Shown here: piece by piece, positions 37,162 through 46,570 of the stretch
How the letters are laid out: every line of letters begins with the position of its first letter
Numbering within the stretch: position 1 is the stretch's first letter
Origin: Oceanobacillus sojae
Lineage (GTDB): Bacteria; Bacillota; Bacilli; Bacillales; Amphibacillaceae
DNA: 64,000 bases
Direction: 5' to 3'
NCBI RefSeq assembly: GCF_900162665.1
Contig: NZ_LT727813.1
Span: forward strand, 6,961-70,960
Translations under genes and position numbers: made by a program
Notes under the pieces: model-generated
Database searches by the model: none
What the model saw: only the letters and a program-made list of their open reading frames with translations
Told to the model about the DNA's origin: nothing

Positions 37162-38178
37162 ATGAAAAAATTAAAATTAACGGCTATGGCAGGAATTTTC
37201 ACATCAGCATTACTATTAGGTGCTTGTGGAGCTAATAATGATGAAGCTTCAGGTGCGGAGAATAACACTTCGACAGACGAGAATATGATCACCGTATATT
37301 CAGCAGGACCTGGTGGACTGGCGGAAAATATTCAAGAAGCATTTGAAGAGGAAACAGGTATCAAGGTAGAAATGTTCCAAAGTACGACAGGTAAAATTTT
37401 ATCAAGATTAGAAGCAGAATCAAATAACCCAGTAGCAGATGTTGTTGTACTTGCTTCTGTACCATCCATGGAAGGATTAAAATCAGAAGATAAATTACAA
37501 GCATATGAAGCAGAAAATGGAGAAAGCATCAATCCTGAGTGGAGTGATTCAGACCACTATTATTATGGATATAGTGCAGCTGCTCTTGGTGTTACATATA
37601 ACACAAATCAAGTAGACGCAATCGATGCTGATTGGGATGATTTCAGTGATGCAGAATGGAAAGGTCGTGTTGCGATGCCTGACCCAACTTCTTCCGGCTC
37701 AGCTGTGGACTTTCTATACGGCTTAACGAATCAAACAGACGGCGGTTGGGATACTGTACAAAGCTGGTTAGACAATGACTTATTAATCGCAGGTGCAAAC
37801 AAAGAAGCATTAAACTCTGTAATTACTGGAGATAAAGATGTTGTTGTATCTGCTGTGGACTATATGACATATAAAGCGAAAAATGATGGAGAGCCTGTTG
37901 ATATTTACTATCCTGAAAGTGGTACAGTAATAAGTCCACGAGCTGCCGGTATACTAGCAGATGCACACAACTTAGAAGGTGCTCAAGCATATATCGATTT
38001 CTTATTATCTGATACAGCACAACAATTGATTGCAGATGCCTATATTTTACCTGGTAACGATGCGATTGAATTAAACGATCGAGCAGCATTAAGTGAAATC
38101 TCAACACTTCCACTAGACCTAGAAGATATAGAAGAAAAACAAACAGAAACGTTAAATAAATTCACATCAATGGAGTAA
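37162..38178 (+). CDS. ABC importer substrate-binding lipoprotein (operon 1)
   Basis: 338 residues. A lipoprotein signal peptide ends at LLLGAC (C22), so the protein is tethered to the outer face of the membrane. The rest is an extracellular binding protein of the FbpA/AfuA cluster (VYSAGPGGLAENIQEAFEEE, then DVVVLASVPSMEGL, SAAALGVTYNTNQV, ISPRAAGILADAHN). This cluster binds Fe3+, sugar phosphates, 2-aminoethylphosphonate or related anions. The tyrosine pair typical of ferric-binding proteins is not evident, which favours an organic or phosphorylated ligand. Confidence 0.85.
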   Translation: MKKLKLTAMAGIFTSALLLGACGANNDEASGAENNTSTDENMITVYSAGPGGLAENIQEAFEEETGIKVEMFQSTTGKILSRLEAESNNPVADVVVLASVPSMEGLKSEDKLQAYEAENGESINPEWSDSDHYYYGYSAAALGVTYNTNQVDAIDADWDDFSDAEWKGRVAMPDPTSSGSAVDFLYGLTNQTDGGWDTVQSWLDNDLLIAGANKEALNSVITGDKDVVVSAVDYMTYKAKNDGEPVDIYYPESGTVISPRAAGILADAHNLEGAQAYIDFLLSDTAQQLIADAYILPGNDAIELNDRAALSEISTLPLDLEDIEEKQTETLNKFTSME

Positions 38179-38217
38179 AACTTCTAGATAATGAAGTAAC
38201 AAACTGGAGGAATACGT

Positions 38218-39870
38218 ATGATTGTACGTAGACATGCCCCTTTCACGGCTTTGTTTATTATACTTAGTATTTTAGCTGTAGCACCGCTTCTTGCGGTGCT
38301 AGGCTATACATTCTTTGAAGATGGTAGTCTTTCATTCGATTCACTGCTATCTGTCCTGCAAAATAATAGTATTGTCAAAACGATGCAAAACTCGTTATTG
38401 CTCGGTCTTTATGTCATTGCATTAACGACCTGTATCGCGCTACCACTAGCGATTATTAGAACGAAAACATTTCTAGCAAAATATGACTGGTTAGATATTG
38501 TTTTTACTATTCCATTTATGACACCACCATATATCGGTTCAATGGGATGGATATTGTTCATGCAACATAATGGCTATTATGAACAGATTTTCCAATCAGA
38601 AGCACCGTTTACTTTTTTCAGTGTAGCAGGAATGGTATTTATCATGAGCATGCATCTATATCCATTTCTTTATCTCATGTTAAAGAATGCCTTACTCAGA
38701 TTTGATGGATCCTTTCAAGATGCGACATTAATTTATGGTGGCAATCCGATTATGAACTGGATTCGCACCATTATGCCACTATTAATTTCAAGTTATGTGA
38801 TGGCAGCATTACTCGTTTTCATCAAGGCCTTAGCAGAGTTCGGAACACCTGCCACTTTTGGTAAAAGGATTGGCTATGATGTTTTCACAACAGAAATTCA
38901 TGGCTATCTATCTCATTGGCCGATTAATATTTCTGCTGCGACAAGTTTATCACTTATCTTATTAAGTGTTTGTATGCTTATTTGGTATATCCAAAATGTG
39001 ATTAGTCGTAAACATTCTTACGGTACACTTTCAGGCAAATCAACAAATGCTAACCAAGTGAAAGATTCACTCGTCATCCGAATTGTTTCTTCAGGATATG
39101 TGTTAATTGTATTAGGGTTATCGATTGGTATACCATATTTTTCGATCATTGCTACCTCTTTATTAAAAGTCCGCGGTGAAGCACTTAGCTTGAGTAATAT
39201 AACTTTTAGTCACTATACAGATCTTTTCACAGTTGGTTCTTCTAGTTTTCTAGCATTAATGAACAGTATTAACTTTGCCTTTGTCGCTTCTACTATTGCG
39301 GCTGGTATCGGATTTTGCGCAGCATTATATATTAAAGATGGCAAAAGGAAACCACAACAGTTTCTCGATTTTACGAGCCTGTTATCGAATATCATTCCTG
39401 GCATTGTCTTCGTCGTAGGACTTATTCTATTTTGGAATGCAGCATGGCTTCCTACTACAGTCTATAATACTAACTGGATGCCTATTTTGACTTATATTGT
39501 GTTGTTTTTACCTTATTCTGTTCAATATACAAAGTCAGCTTTATCACAGTTACACCCATCGATTCATCAATCAAATGCAGTTTTTGCGCAAAATAGTTGG
39601 ATAATTTTATTAAAAATATGGCTTCCACTTTTGGGTCAAGGTATTCTAGCCGGATGGATGATGACCTTTATTATTTCTATGCGTGAACTAGTTGGTTCTT
39701 TACTTATTCTCCCTCCATCAGTTGAAACTAGTGCCACCTTCATTTTTAGTCAATTTGAACAAGGTGATGTATCAAAAGGGATGGCAATGGCTGTTATCAC
39801 CGTACTATTAACCATACTTTGTATCTTTTTGATTGAACTCTTGCAACGAAAGGCCTTGCGTACCAACTAA
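38218..39870 (+). CDS. ABC importer fused permease, FbpB/AfuB type (operon 1)
   Basis: 550 residues with about twelve membrane helices in two halves, each carrying a binding-protein-dependent transport domain. EAA-like loops that touch the ATPase are seen around DATLIYGGNPIMNWIRTIMP (about 180) and SNAVFAQNSWIILLKIWLP (about 455). Fused double permeases are typical of the Fe3+/phosphonate group. It follows the binding-protein gene by 39 bp with GGAGG before the ATG, and its stop overlaps the next start. Confidence 0.9.
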   Translation: MIVRRHAPFTALFIILSILAVAPLLAVLGYTFFEDGSLSFDSLLSVLQNNSIVKTMQNSLLLGLYVIALTTCIALPLAIIRTKTFLAKYDWLDIVFTIPFMTPPYIGSMGWILFMQHNGYYEQIFQSEAPFTFFSVAGMVFIMSMHLYPFLYLMLKNALLRFDGSFQDATLIYGGNPIMNWIRTIMPLLISSYVMAALLVFIKALAEFGTPATFGKRIGYDVFTTEIHGYLSHWPINISAATSLSLILLSVCMLIWYIQNVISRKHSYGTLSGKSTNANQVKDSLVIRIVSSGYVLIVLGLSIGIPYFSIIATSLLKVRGEALSLSNITFSHYTDLFTVGSSSFLALMNSINFAFVASTIAAGIGFCAALYIKDGKRKPQQFLDFTSLLSNIIPGIVFVVGLILFWNAAWLPTTVYNTNWMPILTYIVLFLPYSVQYTKSALSQLHPSIHQSNAVFAQNSWIILLKIWLPLLGQGILAGWMMTFIISMRELVGSLLILPPSVETSATFIFSQFEQGDVSKGMAMAVITVLLTILCIFLIELLQRKALRTN

Positions 39871-40952
39871 TGTTAGATGTATGCGCCCTTGGAGGAGTAG
39901 GAGAATATGGTCGCAATTGCTTTTTAGTAACCGACCAACGAACCAACACACGCATTTTACTTGATTGTGGTGTACGAAATGGAGAACCGGAAATATACCC
40001 AGCTATTACAGAGGAAGTAGCAAAACCCATTCAAGCCGTATTTATTTCACATGTTCATAATGACCATGTTGGGGCACTTCCATTCCTAGCGGCAAAAGGA
40101 TTTATAGGGGATATTTGGATGAGCGTAGCTAGCTTCGAACAAATGCCTTCTATTAGGAGAAATTGGCAAGATAAGTTAGGAATTACTGCGATCGACAAAC
40201 TGCATTTTCGCCCTCTTGCTAAAAACACAAGAGGGAAACGAATCAGGTTAACAGAAAACTTGTCCATTACTTGGGGTTATAGTGGTCATATGCTAGGCAG
40301 TGTCTGGTATATCATCCAAATAGGTGAGCAAACACTATTTTATTCTGGGGATATTGCGCTTGCTTCACCACTATTAGTGACAGACAAACCTATTATCAAT
40401 ACGTACGACGTTGCCCTAATAGATAGCGGCCATGGTGCACAAACAATGCCCTATCATAAAAGTATTACGAATATATTGCAGCATATAACAAACCCAATGG
40501 AAAAGTATCTGATTCCGGTTACGATTTCTGGAAAAGCTTGTGATTTACTGTTTTCTCTTTTTCACGAACTGCCAGACAGAATGTTTATAATCGATGATTC
40601 GTTACATCAACATTTATACAACCATTTAGAACACAAAGATAACATACACAATGACAAACTGAAGAAATTTAAAGCAATGCTACAAAGTAATCGTTTGGAG
40701 AGCTATCAAAAAACAAGGAAGCCTGGCATTTACTTATTAAGAGATAAGCCAAGTGGATTTTGTGAAATAAATACGTCTATATATAAAGATGAACAATCCC
40801 CCTTTTACAAATCACATCCTGATTTAGAAGACGTGCAAACACTAATGCGAACGATTGATGCAGAAGAATTTATTTTTTTCCACAGTAAACAAGCGGATTT
40901 AGAAAAGATGTTAGATTCATTACATGTAAAAACTGGAGGGCTTTTAAAATGA
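39870..40952 (+). CDS. Metallo-beta-lactamase/beta-CASP-like hydrolase in ABC operon 1
   Basis: 360 residues. The order of motifs is GGVGEYGRNCFLV, LDCGVRNGEPE, SHVHNDHVGALP (the HxHxDH metal site, about 55-66), SGHMLGSVWYI and FYSGDIAL, which is the MBL core as found in beta-CASP nucleases of the CPSF/RNase J branch. The C-terminal half is shorter and atypical. It overlaps the permease by one base and the next gene by 4 bp, so it is made together with the transporter. A hydrolase acting on an imported phosphoester is my inference; nuclease action is the alternative. Confidence 0.75.
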   Translation: MLDVCALGGVGEYGRNCFLVTDQRTNTRILLDCGVRNGEPEIYPAITEEVAKPIQAVFISHVHNDHVGALPFLAAKGFIGDIWMSVASFEQMPSIRRNWQDKLGITAIDKLHFRPLAKNTRGKRIRLTENLSITWGYSGHMLGSVWYIIQIGEQTLFYSGDIALASPLLVTDKPIINTYDVALIDSGHGAQTMPYHKSITNILQHITNPMEKYLIPVTISGKACDLLFSLFHELPDRMFIIDDSLHQHLYNHLEHKDNIHNDKLKKFKAMLQSNRLESYQKTRKPGIYLLRDKPSGFCEINTSIYKDEQSPFYKSHPDLEDVQTLMRTIDAEEFIFFHSKQADLEKMLDSLHVKTGGLLK

Positions 40953-41743
40953 AAAAAATGATGTTGTTGTTAACGTTATTGTTGAGTGTAGTCATAGGTG
41001 TTGCTACCCCGTCCTATGCAGCAAGTGACATTGAACCTGGTTATGAAATTAAATTCAACCTTGATTTAGATGCTTTTTCAAGTACGATCGATATGCTAGA
41101 TATTTTCGATGCAGAACATGACGAAGATTTAAAAGTTTATTATTTTGATACACCTGATCAAGAATTTCGTCAATTAGGCTATATTCATCGTCTACGTGTT
41201 TATGCTAGCGACAAAAAGACGAACATTACGTATAAAAAAAGATTTACTGGTGTAGCTGTTGAAGACGCGATTGCAGAAGCAACGGAAAAAGGTTTCCACA
41301 ATGATATGCCCAATTACAAATTTGAAAATGACCGTAAAGAAAGAATCGATGTGTTCTCCATTAGTCGAAAAGAAAAATTTACAAAGGATGATATATTACG
41401 CTTTGATCTAATCGATCCACAATATGCAATCGAATTATTCCAAGACGAGGCACCGAAAAAGTACCGCAGATGGGATGATGAAGATTGGTATCGTGAAACG
41501 TTAAGTAATACAATTCCTTATGGGCCTGCATTAGCACACACATACGAAGGTGAGTTCCTAGGCTTTGAAGCTGATTTGGAAATCTGGTCTTATAAAGGAG
41601 ATACCGTTACGGAAATTTCAACGAAAACAGATGATCCAAGAGAAGCTGATCAAATCGAAGCAGCATGGTTCAACAAATTAAGTGAAGAAGGTTGGTTAAG
41701 TGATAACCAAACATCTAAAACTGGATTTGTAATGGATCGCTAA
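40949..41743 (+). CDS. Secreted CYTH/triphosphate-tunnel-like protein (operon 1)
   Basis: 264 residues. The signal peptide (KKMMLLLTLLLSVVIGVATP, cleavage near SYA-AS) exports the protein. The mature part has the CYTH pattern: YEIKFNLDLDAF near its start, VYYFDTPDQEFRQLGY, HRLRVYASDKKTNITYKKRF, and near the end FEADLEIWSYKGDTVTEIST. CYTH proteins form a beta-barrel tunnel that binds triphosphates or polyphosphate with metal. An exported one is unusual. It overlaps the MBL gene by ATGA. A group II intron is inserted directly after its stop codon. Confidence 0.7.
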   Translation: MKKMMLLLTLLLSVVIGVATPSYAASDIEPGYEIKFNLDLDAFSSTIDMLDIFDAEHDEDLKVYYFDTPDQEFRQLGYIHRLRVYASDKKTNITYKKRFTGVAVEDAIAEATEKGFHNDMPNYKFENDRKERIDVFSISRKEKFTKDDILRFDLIDPQYAIELFQDEAPKKYRRWDDEDWYRETLSNTIPYGPALAHTYEGEFLGFEADLEIWSYKGDTVTEISTKTDDPREADQIEAAWFNKLSEEGWLSDNQTSKTGFVMDR

Positions 41744-43465
41744 TCGAGTAGAGGGAAAAACTAAATAACTTTTCGCCCCTCTCACACCACCGTACGTACG
41801 GTTCCGTATACGACGGTTCAATAGTTTAAGTGTACGAACTGGTATTGAAGAGCGATATCTTTATATCCTCTCGATGCCAGTTCTTTGTCTGTCAATGAAC
41901 GGTGGAGTACAAAGCTACTTGATATAATCCAGTAACCTTTTCTTGTATTCGACCATTCATAAGCTTTCCGTTTATCGATACCTAAATGCATTAGATTCTT
42001 TCTTTTGTTGCGTGGATTTTTCCATTGCTTCCAGATATATTGTCTAATCCTTCGCTTCAGCCACCCGTTTAGATTCTTCATAAATCCTTTCATTTCTCCT
42101 ATGCCATAGTAGTTTATCCACCCTGTCATAAGCTGCTGGATTTCTTTAAGAATCATATCGATACTTCGTCCCCGATTACGTTTGGTAATCCGTCTAAGTT
42201 TCTGTTTAACGGTTACTTTTGCTTTATAATGGGGACGGATTTGAATACCTTTCTTTGTAACGAGGAGACAGAAGCCTAGAAACTTTCGTTTCAAAGGGCT
42301 ACCCACCGCACTCTTTTCTCGATTCACTGTAAGACTCAAATCCGTCTCGAGAAATTTCGTGATACTTTTCATTACGCGCTGACCTGCTCTTTTACTTTTC
42401 ACATAAATGTTACAGTCATCTGCGTAACGCACGAATCGATGTCCTCGTTTCTCCAGTAGCTGGTCTGATTCGTTTAAGTAGATATTACTGAGTAACGGAG
42501 ACAGGTTTCCTCCTTGTGGCGTTCCTTCCTCCGATTTTTCAAAGATGCCGTCAATCATGATTCCACTTAATAAATATTGTCTTATCAAGCGTAGTACTCG
42601 TTTATCCGTTATCCGCTTTTCCACAAAGTGCATCAGTTTATCATGATTTGCTGTATCGAAGTAGGCTTTCATATCCAAGTCCACCACATATTTGTATCCT
42701 TGTTCGTAGTACGACTTTGCCCGTATGATGGCTTGATGTGCACTACGTTTTGGACGAAACCCAAAACTATTATCGGAGAACGTCGGTTCAAATATTGGTT
42801 GTAATACTTGGTTTATTGCTTGCTGAAGCATTCGGTCAATAACGGTAGGAATCCCCAGTTTTCTTGTTCCGCCGTCTTGTTTTGGAATGTCAACCCGTAA
42901 TACGGGTTGAGGATATTTCCCAAGATGCAACTGCGTTAATAATTCTTCCCTATGTTTCTTCAAGTATGGAAGCAGCCTGTCATATGTCATACCATCAACT
43001 CCAGCTGCACCCTTACTTCTGACCACTTGAAGGTAAGCTTGATTTAGATTATTCCTTGAAAGGATTCTTTCAAACAGATTCGACACACCATTTTGATTGT
43101 TCTTTTCACCATGAAAGGCACTATGCGCTTCGACATACCCTTCATGTTCCACACTATCTCTCTGCCGATAGCCAGATTCTCCTGTTTTCTGCAGTTCTCG
43201 CGCCTTTCACACCTCCTGGACTTTTCAAAATTACTATCGTTCGGTCCTTCATGTTTTGGTCCTTTCACACTACTACGACCTCTGCTGACTTCTTGTGATT
43301 TACCAAGATATCACCATCATGGTTGTGTCGGCTCGTTATCACTCAACTTACACGTCACCCTCACAAGACCTCCCCCGGTAAGAACGAAAACTTTCCTCCC
43401 ACGTAACTGCTAGATTTACTGTATAGGTTTCGGGCAGTATTGGATTTTGTCTCGTTGCGCAGACT
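41744..43465 (-). mobile_element. Group II intron
   Basis: The minus strand has an RT/maturase gene framed by RNA structure. Downstream of the gene, domain V-like bases are seen (GTATACGGAACCGTACGTAC near 41780-41815) followed by GGTGTGAGAGGGGCG for domain VI, and the intron ends near TCTACTCGAT at about 41744. The 5' end lies near 43460 (TGCGCAACGAGAC). The boundaries are estimated. It is inserted just after operon 1, where it does no coding damage. Confidence 0.75.
41818..43152 (-). CDS. ltrA: Group II intron reverse transcriptase/maturase
   Basis: 444 residues. RT motifs are SKGAAGVDGMTYDRL, YVVDLDMKAYFDTANHD, GTPQGGNLSPLLSNIYL and the catalytic RYADD (about 240-244). The maturase (X) domain includes QQLMTGWINYYGIGEMKGF. 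No HNH endonuclease domain is seen at the C-terminus, so insertion probably relies on replication forks or single-stranded DNA. It helps the intron splice and move. It starts at a GTG inside intron domain IV. All residues needed for RT activity are present. Confidence 0.93.
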   Translation of the reverse strand: MEHEGYVEAHSAFHGEKNNQNGVSNLFERILSRNNLNQAYLQVVRSKGAAGVDGMTYDRLLPYLKKHREELLTQLHLGKYPQPVLRVDIPKQDGGTRKLGIPTVIDRMLQQAINQVLQPIFEPTFSDNSFGFRPKRSAHQAIIRAKSYYEQGYKYVVDLDMKAYFDTANHDKLMHFVEKRITDKRVLRLIRQYLLSGIMIDGIFEKSEEGTPQGGNLSPLLSNIYLNESDQLLEKRGHRFVRYADDCNIYVKSKRAGQRVMKSITKFLETDLSLTVNREKSAVGSPLKRKFLGFCLLVTKKGIQIRPHYKAKVTVKQKLRRITKRNRGRSIDMILKEIQQLMTGWINYYGIGEMKGFMKNLNGWLKRRIRQYIWKQWKNPRNKRKNLMHLGIDKRKAYEWSNTRKGYWIISSSFVLHRSLTDKELASRGYKDIALQYQFVHLNY

Positions 43466-43473
43466 CATCCGAC

Positions 43474-43602
43474 CTAATTCAGCCTTCTATATGCAGATAA
43501 GACTCCAATAAGTGCAATCGTTATTACGACAGTAGGCAATGCGGTAACAATCACCCCATTGATCATACCGAACAAACCACCAATACGATATGCCACTTCC
43601 AT
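43474..43602 (-). CDS. 42-residue hydrophobic membrane peptide
   Basis: The product begins MEVAYRIGGLFG, continues with one membrane helix (about 14-36) and ends SAYRRLN. A GAGGTAG site precedes the ATG. It lies 15 bp after the 12-codon frame at 43618 and just before the group II intron. It could be a small membrane protein or toxin-like peptide. I do not recognise it. Confidence 0.45.
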   Translation of the reverse strand: MEVAYRIGGLFGMINGVIVTALPTVVITIALIGVLSAYRRLN

Positions 43603-43617
43603 TACTACCTCAACCTG

Positions 43618-43656
43618 CTAATAATACATTACAACTATTGCTGCTCGTTTTCTCAT
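43618..43656 (-). CDS. 12-codon frame with strong ribosome binding site
   Basis: MRKRAAIVVMYY is preceded by GGAGGAGAGAGG. It may be a leader peptide coupled to the 42-residue gene after it. Evidence is limited to the strong ribosome binding site and spacing. Confidence 0.35.
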   Translation of the reverse strand: MRKRAAIVVMYY

Positions 43657-43960
43657 CCTCTCTCCTCCTGAATACATACGATTTAAATATGATAATACCG
43701 TTTCTACCCTTTTATAGGAACAGAAGAAAGTACTATTTATAGTGTTTAAAACAATCAAGCAATGAAATAGGCCTAAAATATAAAACAGAAAAGAAAACTC
43801 CTTTCTGCTAAATTTAAACAAATAAACTGTAAAAAATAAGAAAAAACCTTTATTCACGCCCTCTTCATTGTCATTAGATATATAGAAATAATCATTTCTC
43901 TATAGCATGGTAATACTTGATAATATTTATCCACTATAACGAAGGAGTAGGTGTTATATA

Positions 43961-44658
43961 ATGAAAAAGTATGTAATGGCCACGATGATTCTATTTGTAA
44001 GCGCATTATTGTTAATGGCATGCAGTGAGTAAAACGATGAAATTGAAGCTGCCAATACCAATACCGCTAATCATCAGGAAGATGATTGTGAAAATCAAGA
44101 AGCGAGCGCAACTCTTCCGGAAGAAGTAATTCGTGATGCAGATGCTGACTCAATAGAGCTTGAAGACCAAATGAGACTTGAAATTAGAGATATGGGCTAT
44201 GTCATCACACAGTCGGAAAAAATCCCGCTTGCATTAACGTTAAACAGCGTGGAAAAAACACAAGATCTTGGAACAGAAACGAAAGACGGGGATGAATTTT
44301 ACCTGGTCGGTAATTTCACATTCGAGAACCTGTCGGATAGTAATATAAAAAATTGAAAAGCTAGATGCAGCTTCAGGAGCAGATGAATCCATAATCCTGA
44401 ATGATGAACCGACGAAAGGTGACCGACTCCCACGTTGGTGCGTGGTATCTTGATGGGCAAAGTAATATCGACTCTAACAATCGAACAAACACTGTCTCCT
44501 TAAGTCCTTGGGAAGAAGCAAATGACAAGATTGCTATTTCTATGCATGACAGTGCATATAAGTATATCATTTTCTTTGGTCTTTATACTTCAAATAACAG
44601 AGATTATCAGAACAAGGCTGCATGGACAGTCCAGCCTTACCAGATAGACGAAAATTAA
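43961..44658 (+). pseudogene. Lipoprotein gene with nonsense and frameshift mutations
   Basis: MKKYVMATMILFVSALLLMA followed by CSE is a lipoprotein signal peptide, but a TAA stop comes right after. The frame continues with acidic residues to 44171 and then EIRDMGYVITQSEKIPLALT and FYLVGNFTFENLSDSNIKN, another stop, and in a shifted frame HVGAWYLDGQSNIDSNNRTN to VQPYQIDEN. The beta-sandwich wording (GNFTFENLSD) resembles DUF4352-like lipoproteins. With at least two breaks it is not functional. Confidence 0.7.
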
Positions 44659-44742
44659 CCCATCAGTTGACTTCACGCAAAAATCGGCATTTTAAATATC
44701 CTCATACAAAATGCTATTCCATTAAAGTGTTATGTTAGAAAA

Positions 44743-45543
44743 TTATTTATCCTTACTCAAAATATACCGTTCTTCCGCCGCAAGCTCTTTCATTCTATCC
44801 GGATTTACTATTTTATCGAAAAGATCAGCTGGATTGGCATTAAAAGCCTCCATATTTGGCGCATCAACCGTTCCCCAGTGGGAAAGAAGCAAGTTAGCTT
44901 CGGGATAGGTATTGGCCAGCTTTACTGCATTATCAAAGCCAATATGCCACTCATTATCGGAGAAATCAAAGAGAATCGCATCGGGTTCCGGCATTTGTAA
45001 ATGTTCTTCCATCAGACGGAAATCACCGGGAATCCATAATGTTCCATCAGTCGTCTCTATCCAGAATCCACAATAATCCTCTAGTTTAAACACATGATCA
45101 AATTTGCTGGTTTCATTTTGCCATAAATGATTTGCTGGCGTCAGTATAATTTTTATTTCTTCTATATTAAATGTTGTATGGATATCATGTCCAATTGCAT
45201 CTGTATGGAATTCCTTTGAATAAAGCTCTGCAACATATTTGGGTGCATAAAAGGATTCTGTAACGGGGAGTAAATTTTTTAATGTATCTAAGCTAAAATG
45301 GTCATTATCAGAATGTGTCATTAAAATTCCATCAAGTTTTGGCACTTCTTCTGTTTTAATTGGCATATCATTTAATAAGGGCAGTTCAAAACCTTCTAAA
45401 ACGGAATCAACCATAATACAGGTTCCTCTGCTATTCAGTAAAATCTCCGAATTTCCAAGCCATCTGATTTCTGTTTCATTGATTGCTTCAAATGCTTCCG
45501 CAGAAAAGGAAATTGTTTTTCGGGGTGTTGCTTGTTTCATCAT
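44743..45543 (-). CDS. UlaG-like metallo-beta-lactamase-fold hydrolase
   Basis: 266 residues. The MBL motifs are RWLGNSEILLNSRGTCIMVD, GILMTHSDNDHFSLDTL (the metal-site HxDxDH variant), a later ANHLWQ, WIPGDFRLM and LLSHWGTVDAP. This layout is that of the UlaG/RomA branch, which includes lactonases and phosphodiesterases. The substrate is unknown. It is monocistronic, between a broken lipoprotein gene and a MerR fragment, and is not part of the two ABC operons. Confidence 0.8.
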   Translation of the reverse strand: MMKQATPRKTISFSAEAFEAINETEIRWLGNSEILLNSRGTCIMVDSVLEGFELPLLNDMPIKTEEVPKLDGILMTHSDNDHFSLDTLKNLLPVTESFYAPKYVAELYSKEFHTDAIGHDIHTTFNIEEIKIILTPANHLWQNETSKFDHVFKLEDYCGFWIETTDGTLWIPGDFRLMEEHLQMPEPDAILFDFSDNEWHIGFDNAVKLANTYPEANLLLSHWGTVDAPNMEAFNANPADLFDKIVNPDRMKELAAEERYILSKDK

Positions 45544-45672
45544 TATTATCGCCTCATCTTTTATTACTTTTAGTCAAAAATTGTACTTCCTATTTATAGT
45601 TTGAATATACGTTAACTACAATCATAGTAATCCTGTCATTCTCATAAGAAATCTACTTTTATACAATATTCT

Positions 45673-45870
45673 TCACGTTTTATCTATAAGCATATTTTCA
45701 CATGTTACAAATTTATTTTCGTAATTCGTAATTTTATTATTCAATCGCTGTATTGTTTTGTTTAACTCTTTCTGTTTAATCAAAAGTTTATCTCTTTCTT
45801 CTATTAATATTTGTTTTCTTCGGTTAGTCGTTTCATCGCCCTCTTGATATAGCCTTGTATACTCGGTCAA
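45673..45870 (-). pseudogene. MerR-family regulator, C-terminal fragment
   Basis: TRLYQEGDETTNRRKQILIE, then ERDKLLIKQKELNKTIQRLN, is the dimerisation helix of a MerR regulator of the YyaN type. The DNA-binding half is missing. Upstream bases read nothing related. Confidence 0.65.
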
Positions 45871-46058
45871 GACATCGATAGAAAAGGCTGAGAATGGATG
45901 CCTTCTTTTTCAGCCTCTTTTCTGGTGAGTGATCTGTCCACGTCCGTTCATACCTGATAAATGAATCGCATTGCGCCACGGCTTTCCAGTTGAGCGCATC
46001 ATGCCGACAATCTAAACGATGTCAGGAAAAAATATTCGATATGAGTAAAGCTAAATCA

Positions 46059-46121
46059 AAAAATACCCAACACGTCAGTTAATCTTCCTTAAGCATAGTT
46101 TATCTACGTGTTGAGTATTTT
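46059..46121. terminator. Long-loop inverted repeat
   Basis: AAAATAC-CAACACGT pairs with ACGTGTTG-GTATTTTT. A second stem, AGGATAG-CTAT with ATAG-CTATCCT, follows at about 46190-46223. The stretch 45871-46058 has a minus-strand scrap (GKPWRNAIHLSGMNGRGQIT) that I cannot assign. Confidence 0.45.
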
Positions 46122-46239
46122 TCTATATACTTATTGATCGCTCACGTTATCTCGGGCGCTATTTCTAGGTTCCCATTAGTAAACTCAAAAGGATAGCCTA
46201 TCTCTTCAAATAGACTATCCTTCACTTTTATCGATAATT

Positions 46240-46570
46240 TATTCGTCTACATCAGCTACACCCGTTTGCTGATAATCAATTAAGATAACAGAACGCATGC
46301 CAGCTTCTTCTGCGTCTCCGTTTTCAACCGGATTGACATAATGGGAAACAGCAGAATCTTGTACACCGAACGATTCTAAAGGCTTGGTAATCTCAAACAC
46401 TCAATTACATCATCCTGATTTCACCGTCCTGAAGAAAACAATTTGGAGAAGAAACAGCCCTATCTGAGTCATTTTCTACATACAGCTTCACAAGATGCAT
46501 TCCAACATGAATTGGCATAATCTGGTCTTCTTCCTTCCAAAAAGTTTCATGGTAGCCCTTGATTTTTAGT
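46240..46570 (-). pseudogene. Lipoprotein-like protein of unknown family, frameshifted fragment
   Basis: The minus strand reads HETFWKEEDQIMPIHVGMHL, VKLYVENDSDRAVSSPNCFL, QDGEIRMM, a break near 46400, then VFEITKPLESFGVQDSAVSH, YVNPVENGDAEEAGMRSVIL and DYQQTGVADVDE. It reads as the C-terminal half of an extracytoplasmic beta-sandwich protein. The N-terminus is absent. The gap 46571-46888 shows nothing else. Confidence 0.5.

Noticed and set aside
43056-43413. Plus-strand open frames over the 5' part of the group II intron
   Set aside because: They lie over structured intron RNA on the other strand and have no ribosome binding site.
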